Origin: Laedolimicola ammoniilytica
GTDB lineage: Bacteria > Bacillota > Clostridia > Lachnospirales > Lachnospiraceae
Assembly (NCBI RefSeq): GCF_025567165.1
Contig: NZ_JAOQKC010000010.1
Span: 1 to 64,000, forward strand
Length of the DNA stretch: 64,000 nucleotides
Direction: 5' to 3'
This document shows, in pieces, positions 58,776-64,000 of the stretch. Within the stretch, counting starts at the first letter, position 1. Every line of letters starts with the position of its first letter. The notes under the pieces were generated by a model. The model worked only from the letters and a program-made list of their open reading frames with translations, searched no databases and had not been told where the DNA came from. Made by a program: the position numbers and the translations under genes.

Positions 58776-61202
58776 TTGGATAAATATGAATTTCAGATAA
58801 AGACAGAACAGCTGGAAAAGCAGCTGGACAGGAAAAATTACGAGACGGCGGCGAAGATTGCGGACTCCATCGACTGGAGAAAGGTCCGCAATGTGGGCCT
58901 TTTGATGGAAGTGGCGGAAGCCTACGAATATACGGAACGTTATGAGGACAGCTATGAGATTCTGAATATCGCCTATGACTGCGCGCCCATTGGACGTATG
59001 ATTGTATACAAGATGGCGGAGCTGGCGGTGAAGATGGAGGATTACGACGAGGCGGTGGATCTGTACAAGGAGTTCGTGAAGATCGCGCCGCACGATCTGG
59101 GCCGCTACGTGCTGAAATACAAGATTTACAAGGGCAGAGGCGCTGCCATCGAGGATCAGATCGCGATTCTGGAGGAGTATAAGAGCCGGGAATATCAGGA
59201 GCAGTGGGCTTATGAGCTGGCAGAGCTTTACTATCAGGACGGACAGCTCTCCAAGTGCGTGGAGGAGTGCGACGATCTGATTCTGTGGTTCAGCGAGGGC
59301 GAGTATGTGCGCAAGGCCATGGAACTGAAAATGAAGATCCAGCCGCTGACCGCGTCCCAGGAAGAGAAGTACCGCCAGATGGTGGGTGAGGAGCGGGCAA
59401 AGGATATCGAGATCAGGCCCGTAAATATGGAAGACAAGTTCAATACCGTGAATCTGCAGGCAGCCCTGGCGGAGGGCGTGCAGGATTATATTGAGGAAGA
59501 GCTGCACCATGAGGAGCAGGCGGAAGAACTGAACCCGGAAGAGCCTGAGAAAGAGCTTCCGACGGCTCCGGAAGAGGTACCGGAAGTGCGGGAGGCGCAG
59601 CAGTTTGAGGCCGTGGATCCGGATAAGCTTCTGCGGGAGAAAAAAGAGCCTTCAGAGCCTGTAAAGCCTTCGGGGTTTCTGGGACAGACCGATACCGGAC
59701 AGATTACCTTCGATCCGGACGAGAGTGTCGTAGAGAAACAGATCACCGGCCAGATGAGCATCGAAGACGTGCTGAGCAGCTGGGAGGAGAAGAAGCGGGA
59801 GACCGAAGCGGCCATTGCTGAGGCAGCCAGGCGTGACGAAGAGCGAAAGAAAGAGCGGGACTACTTACGGGCCACCGGCCAGCTTCCGGATCTGAATATC
59901 GAAGTGAAGCAGACGGTACCGGAAGAGGTATTGCGTCTGATCGAAGAGATCGAGGGACGGTATCCCTATAAGGTTCATGTGGATCCCATCGAGCGTGACA
60001 GCTCATCGCAGACGGTGAAGGCGGCGATGGAGCCGCAGACGGAAGCGTCTGTTGTGGAGAAAAAAGAACCGGAGAAATCGGTGGATAATAGAAAAGAACC
60101 GCAGGAAATTCTGGAGGTTCTGGAAGCACCGTCAGAGGTCGAGACAGAGTGTGAGCCGGAGAAGACAGAAATTGCGGAGCAGTCTGTGGATACTGTCGGG
60201 ACAGTGAAAGAGCCGCAGGAGATTCTGGAGATTCTGGAAGCGCCGAGTGAAGCAGCCGCGACAGAGGAGCCTGCAGCAGAAACTGTGGTGGAAGGTGTAA
60301 AAGAAGAACAGCCTGCGCAGACAGAGGCGACGGCGCCTGAGGAGCAGTCACAGCCGGAAGAGGAAGAGACAGAGACAGAGTACATCTCCCCCATGCTGGA
60401 CAACCTGAAAAAGGATCTGGAAGAAACCGTAGCGACCCTGCCCTCCGGACAGCTTTCCGAGGAGCAGAAGAAGCTGTTTGCATACTTCACCTCTGTGCGG
60501 GGCATGAACCAGCAGCTGGCAGCCCTCCTGGAAGAGGATCGGATGCGGAAAGAACGCAGGGACGATTCTCTGCTTGGCAATATCGTCATCACCGGCGAGA
60601 GCGGCAATGGCAAGACCACGCTGGCGGCCGATATCGTAAAGGCACTGCAGAAGCAGCGCCGCATTAAGGGCGCGAAGATGGCCAAGATACCGGCGGATAA
60701 CCTGAACGGCAAGAATGTATCCGGCGTGATTCAGAAGCTGGGCGGCGGAGCCCTGCTGATTGAAAAAGCGGGAGCTTTGAGGAGTGAGACTGCCGTACAG
60801 CTGTCCCACGCCATGACCCGTAAGACCGGCGGCCTTCTGGTCATCCTGGAGGATGAGAAAGAGGAGATCCGCAAGCTGTTTATCCGTTGTGAGAGCCTGG
60901 GAGCAAAGTTCACCCGCACCATCGATATCCCGGTGTTTACCAACAAGGAGCTGGTAGCCTTCGGAGAGTCCTATGCGCTGGAGCAGGAATGCGTCCTGGA
61001 TGAGATGGCCGTGCTGGCCCTGTACAACCGCATCGGCAACAACCAGCGCAGCGATCACCTGGTCAACGTGGCCGAGGTCAAGGAGATGGTAGACGAAGCC
61101 ATTGACCGGGGTGGTAAGAAAGGACTTTTTGGCAAGGTGAAGAAGAGCAGACTGGATGAGTTTGGTCATACCATTTTGTTGGAAAAGGATTTTGAGATTT
61201 AA
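58776..61202 (+). CDS. Large TPR-AAA protein of unknown role
   Basis: 808 residues from a TTG start behind TGAGGTG. An N-terminal TPR-like helical domain (about 1-215) is followed by a long acidic, Pro/Glu-rich region (about 235-560). That region includes two near-copies of EPQEILEVLEAPSE separated by about 33 residues. The C-terminal ATPase domain has Walker A GESGNGKTT near 609-617, then GGGALLIEKAG and GGLLVILEDEKEE, and resembles the AAA fold of CbbX/SpoVK-type proteins without an obvious full arginine-finger pattern. A scaffold-plus-motor protein is a fair guess; partners are unknown. A MATE exporter gene follows one base later. Confidence 0.8.
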   Translation: MDKYEFQIKTEQLEKQLDRKNYETAAKIADSIDWRKVRNVGLLMEVAEAYEYTERYEDSYEILNIAYDCAPIGRMIVYKMAELAVKMEDYDEAVDLYKEFVKIAPHDLGRYVLKYKIYKGRGAAIEDQIAILEEYKSREYQEQWAYELAELYYQDGQLSKCVEECDDLILWFSEGEYVRKAMELKMKIQPLTASQEEKYRQMVGEERAKDIEIRPVNMEDKFNTVNLQAALAEGVQDYIEEELHHEEQAEELNPEEPEKELPTAPEEVPEVREAQQFEAVDPDKLLREKKEPSEPVKPSGFLGQTDTGQITFDPDESVVEKQITGQMSIEDVLSSWEEKKRETEAAIAEAARRDEERKKERDYLRATGQLPDLNIEVKQTVPEEVLRLIEEIEGRYPYKVHVDPIERDSSSQTVKAAMEPQTEASVVEKKEPEKSVDNRKEPQEILEVLEAPSEVETECEPEKTEIAEQSVDTVGTVKEPQEILEILEAPSEAAATEEPAAETVVEGVKEEQPAQTEATAPEEQSQPEEEETETEYISPMLDNLKKDLEETVATLPSGQLSEEQKKLFAYFTSVRGMNQQLAALLEEDRMRKERRDDSLLGNIVITGESGNGKTTLAADIVKALQKQRRIKGAKMAKIPADNLNGKNVSGVIQKLGGGALLIEKAGALRSETAVQLSHAMTRKTGGLLVILEDEKEEIRKLFIRCESLGAKFTRTIDIPVFTNKELVAFGESYALEQECVLDEMAVLALYNRIGNNQRSDHLVNVAEVKEMVDEAIDRGGKKGLFGKVKKSRLDEFGHTILLEKDFEI

Positions 61203-61203
61203 A

Positions 61204-62586
61204 ATGAGACATACAAATGATTTGGGAAAGGATCCGATATTCCCGCTGGTGCTGCGGCTTGCGATTCCCACCATGCTGGCACAGTTTGTAAGCGTCCTGT
61301 ATTCCATCGTGGATCGGATGTACATCGGCGCAGGTGTGGGAAGTCTGGCATTGGCCGGAGTGGGCGTGTGCGCGCCCATTGTCACCCTGCTGTCTTCCTT
61401 TGCTTCTCTGATTAGCCTGGGCGGATCGCCGATTATGGCCATGCGGATGGGAGCCGGGGACGAGCGGGAAGCCCAGAAGATATTGAATAACAGCTTTTTT
61501 ATGCTGCTGGTGACGTCAGTGCTTCTGACCTTTGGTTTTCTGGCCCTAAAAGAAAAATTTCTGATGTGGTTTGGCGCGAGTCAGGCCACATTTGCTTATG
61601 CGAACACCTACGTGACGATTTATACGCTGGGAACGCTTTTTGCGTTGTTATCCACGGGCATGAACAGCTTTCTGATTGCCCAGGGCTTTTCCGGCCTGGG
61701 TATGGTGACCGTCATGCTGGGAGCCGTGCTCAATATCGTTCTGGATCCGGTCTTTATCTTCGGCTTTCATATGGGAGTGGCCGGCGCGGCTGTGGCCACT
61801 GTGATTTCCCAGCTTGCCTCTGCGGTTTTCGTGCTGGTCAGTCTGCGGGGAAAAAGAATGCCCATAAGACTTGGCTGGGGCGGCTTTGCCAAACAGACGA
61901 TGCGGAAAATCATAAGCTTCGGATTTTCTCCGTTTCTGATTATCGCCAGCGACAGTATCCTGCTGATTGTACTGAACACGGTGCTGCAGCGCTACGGAGG
62001 TCCGGGCGAGGGCGATATTCTGGTTACCTGCGCCACCATTGTGCAGAGCTACCTTCTGATCATTACCATGCCCATGAGCGGCATTACCCTGGGCAGTCAG
62101 CCGGTGGTCAGCTTTAATTATGGCAGGGGCGATGCGGGACGGATTCGGAAAGCCATTTGGTGCATCACCGGACTTTGTGTGATTTTCTGCAGTCTGATGA
62201 TGGTATTTACGTATACGCTGTCGCCGCTCTATGTGAGTATGTTCACGAAAGACACGGAAATCAAGCTGCGATCCGTACGGTATATCAAAGTATTTACCGC
62301 CATGATTGTGCCGCTGGCTGTGCAGTATCCGCTGGTGGACGAGACTACGGCGCTGGGGCACGTGAAACGGGCCCTGTTCTGTTCCGCTTTCCGGAAGCTG
62401 ATTTATTTTTCCTGCCTGATACTGCTTCCGATGCTGGTGAGCGCGGAAGCGGCGTTCCTGTCAGAGCCGGCTGCGGATGTGATAGCCGCGACGATGACGA
62501 CGGTTCTGTTTTTGAAGACATTTCCGGGGATAGTGCGGGAGACGGAAGCGATGGAGAAAGCAAAAGAGAAGAAAGGGCAGATATAA
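61204..62586 (+). CDS. MATE-family multidrug/Na+ exporter
   Basis: 460 residues from the ATG at 61204, one base after the upstream stop. Twelve membrane helices in two homologous halves. PLVLRLAIPTMLAQFVSVLYSIVDRMYIG at the N-terminus is typical of the DinF/NorM-like MATE group, and a second-half block reads SGITLGSQPVVSFNYGRGD near 294-312. Likely exports cationic drugs in exchange for Na+ or H+. It overlaps no regulator gene and its ribosome site is weak, so it may depend on coupling to the upstream gene. Confidence 0.92.
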   Translation: MRHTNDLGKDPIFPLVLRLAIPTMLAQFVSVLYSIVDRMYIGAGVGSLALAGVGVCAPIVTLLSSFASLISLGGSPIMAMRMGAGDEREAQKILNNSFFMLLVTSVLLTFGFLALKEKFLMWFGASQATFAYANTYVTIYTLGTLFALLSTGMNSFLIAQGFSGLGMVTVMLGAVLNIVLDPVFIFGFHMGVAGAAVATVISQLASAVFVLVSLRGKRMPIRLGWGGFAKQTMRKIISFGFSPFLIIASDSILLIVLNTVLQRYGGPGEGDILVTCATIVQSYLLIITMPMSGITLGSQPVVSFNYGRGDAGRIRKAIWCITGLCVIFCSLMMVFTYTLSPLYVSMFTKDTEIKLRSVRYIKVFTAMIVPLAVQYPLVDETTALGHVKRALFCSAFRKLIYFSCLILLPMLVSAEAAFLSEPAADVIAATMTTVLFLKTFPGIVRETEAMEKAKEKKGQI

Positions 62587-62588
62587 AA

Positions 62589-62622
62589 GTACCGCCAGTC
62601 TGTAGAGGACTGGCGGTATCGT
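62589..62622. terminator. Bidirectional terminator between convergent genes
   Basis: TACCGCCAGTC pairs with GACTGGCGGTA around TGTAGAG, between the MATE gene and the minus-strand kinase gene. Confidence 0.75.
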
Positions 62623-62702
62623 ATTTTCAGATATTCAGCGTTCAGGAGGAAGAGTTATGTCAACGGAACGCTTTTGCTGTCAGAACTATTTTCAAAAAAC
62701 AG

Positions 62703-63635
62703 TCAGGCGATGATCTCCAGCTCCACCTGGGGCAGAAGTTCCTTCACGTCGGCCTCCTGGGCCAGCAGGGTGCCTTCCTGGCGGACGGAACCGGCCGCAC
62801 AGGCCATGGCATAGCGGAGCATATCGGCGGTATCCAGGCGCTTGCGGAGAGCATAGCACATACCGGCCACCATGGAATCGCCGGCGCCGGTCAGCCCCTT
62901 AGCCTCCACAGGAACGGCTTTCGCCCGGTAGGTGTGCTCCTGATCCAGCAATAGCGCGCCGTCGGCGCCCATGGAAATGCAGACATAGGGGATGCCCCCA
63001 TCTACGATTTGGCGGGCAACCTCGAGGGGACCCTTGCCGGATTTCAGTTCGTTCTTGAAGGCCTGCTCAAATTCCTTACTGTTGGGCTTAATCAGGAAGG
63101 GCTTCTCTTCCAGTCCCAGCCGGAACGGTTCACCGGTGGTGTCCAGCACAGTCTTGACATCTTTTTTGTGGGCCAGGTGGATGAGGCGCTGATAGATATT
63201 GGCGGGGACGCCGGGCGGCACGCTGCCGCTTAACACCAGAATATGTGTGTGATCCAGTCGCACATCAATTTCGTCCACCAGCTTTTCGATGGCAGCGAAG
63301 GAGACGTTAGGTCCGGCCTCATTGACCTCAGTCAGGATGTGGTTGGACTGGTCAAAAAGCTTGATATTCGTTCGGATAGCGCCCTCTGAACGGACAAAAT
63401 AGTATTGCAGGCCCCGGGCTGTCATGGCATGTTCCAGAGTATTGCCGCTTTCACGGAAGTTCAGTCCCATGCACATGGTTTCTTCTTTCAGGTTATTCAG
63501 CACGGTGCTCACATTCAGTCCTTTTCCGGACAGGTCTACGCGGGTATTCTTCACCCGGTTGTAAGCGCCGACTTCCAGATTATCCAGATAAATGGTTTTG
63601 TCGATGCAGGGATTTAAAGTTACAGATAAGACCAT
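62703..63635 (-). CDS. PfkB-family 1-phosphofructokinase-like kinase
   Basis: 310 residues. Ribokinase-fold sugar-phosphate kinase. The LNPCIDKTIYLD start and GKGLNVSTVLNNL near 38-50 match the 1-phosphofructokinase/tagatose-6-phosphate kinase group, and GLTGAGDSMVAGM near 247-259 holds the anion hole and catalytic Asp. No fructose PTS genes are adjacent, so FruK or LacC activity cannot be settled. ATG at 63635 behind an AGAGAGG site. Confidence 0.9.
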   Translation of the reverse strand: MVLSVTLNPCIDKTIYLDNLEVGAYNRVKNTRVDLSGKGLNVSTVLNNLKEETMCMGLNFRESGNTLEHAMTARGLQYYFVRSEGAIRTNIKLFDQSNHILTEVNEAGPNVSFAAIEKLVDEIDVRLDHTHILVLSGSVPPGVPANIYQRLIHLAHKKDVKTVLDTTGEPFRLGLEEKPFLIKPNSKEFEQAFKNELKSGKGPLEVARQIVDGGIPYVCISMGADGALLLDQEHTYRAKAVPVEAKGLTGAGDSMVAGMCYALRKRLDTADMLRYAMACAAGSVRQEGTLLAQEADVKELLPQVELEIIA

Positions 63636-63763
63636 AAGTATACCTCTCTTAAAAGTGATTCACGAAACTCCCTCTGAATTTATTATAAAAAATACAGAAA
63701 AGAAAGTCAACGCCATCCAATAATCTGAAAAATAAAAAAGAGAGGAAAAGATTGGTGAAAATG

Positions 63764-63792
63764 TTGACGCATTATACCGTTCGGTATATAAT
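63764..63792 (+). promoter_or_regulatory. Promoter with embedded operator ahead of a TetR gene
   Basis: TTGACG, a 17-base spacer and TATAAT. The palindrome ATACCGTTCGGTAT (63774-63787) fills the spacer, where a bound TetR dimer would block RNA polymerase. Autoregulation is inferred. Confidence 0.75.
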
Positions 63793-63837
63793 GAAATAAA
63801 ACACAGGATCAGCGGCATTTTAAAGAGGGCAGACAGT

Positions 63838-64000
63838 ATGGATAACAGGGAAACGATTCTTGAGACAGCGCTGGATTTATTTTACACCAGAGGCTACGAC
63901 GCGGTGGGCGTGCAGGAGATCGCGGAGCGGTCGGGCGTGACGAAGCCGACGCTGTACTATTATTTTAAAAGTAAATATGGTCTTCTGGAGCAGCTTCTGA
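63838..64000 (+). CDS. TetR/AcrR-family regulator, N-terminal part (cut by window edge)
   Basis: 54 codons visible. MDNRETILETALDLFYTRGYD is followed by the helix-turn-helix VQEIAERSGVTKPTLYYYFKSK near 24-45, the classic TetR DNA-binding domain. ATG behind AGAGGG. The ligand-binding part lies outside. Its own promoter carries a palindrome that it probably binds. Confidence 0.92.
   Translation, partial: MDNRETILETALDLFYTRGYDAVGVQEIAERSGVTKPTLYYYFKSKYGLLEQLL

Overview
The window looks like a chromosomal segment of a spore-forming, Gram-positive anaerobe of the Clostridia, most likely a Lachnospiraceae. Evidence: a spoIIAA-spoIIAB-sigF operon and spoVA genes, an F-type ATP synthase whose c subunit carries a Na+-type site, a SAM-I riboswitch, a T-box ahead of valS, an LtaS-like enzyme, a PD-(D/E)XK AAA ATPase of the type common in gut Lachnospiraceae, and clear sigma-A promoters and AGGAGG ribosome sites. 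No tRNA, rRNA or CRISPR array was seen.

The left end (1-14.2 kb) is accessory DNA. It opens with a truncated IS1249-like transposase, then an orphan 3' end of tuf that keeps its terminator. Next, on the minus strand and strikingly AT-rich, comes a compact cassette: adenine DNA methyltransferase, ParA-type ATPase, SIR2-domain protein, and a protein joining a PD-(D/E)XK nuclease to a HEPN ribonuclease motif. An IS3-family element separates this cassette from a fifth same-strand gene (315 aa) and from an orphaned Shine-Dalgarno sequence. Then follow a winged-helix protein paired with an AAA/PD-(D/E)XK protein, and a minus-strand pair of a MORC/Hsp90-like GHKL ATPase and a 904-aa metallophosphoesterase. 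This is a defence-island layout, and the methyltransferase-ParA-SIR2-nuclease/HEPN cassette is the best candidate for an undescribed system.

From 14.5 kb the DNA is ordinary core genome: an O-antigen-ligase-like membrane protein, the whole atp operon (15.9-23.2 kb), a HAD phosphatase, murA, and metK under a SAM riboswitch. An RND efflux operon with its own TetR repressor follows (28.1-33.5 kb), then a purple-acid-phosphatase-like protein, valS with its T-box, an LtaS-like enzyme, folC, a TPR protein, the sigma-F operon and an amino-acid ABC transporter.

From 48.9 to 57.7 kb lie the spoVA genes in an unusual order. spoVAB-spoVAC are split from spoVAA, spoVAD and spoVAE by a block holding an NhaC-type antiporter, a PatB/MalY C-S lyase and a molybdopterin oxidoreductase with its ferredoxin subunit. 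The right end carries degV, a TPR-AAA protein, a MATE exporter, a PfkB kinase and the start of a TetR gene.

A second theme is a family of intergenic multi-hairpin elements. Three near-identical copies of 101 bp, each a row of five perfect small hairpins, lie before murA, after metK and before the sigma-F operon. Two unrelated sequences with the same design lie at 44.3-44.5 kb and 46.1-46.3 kb.
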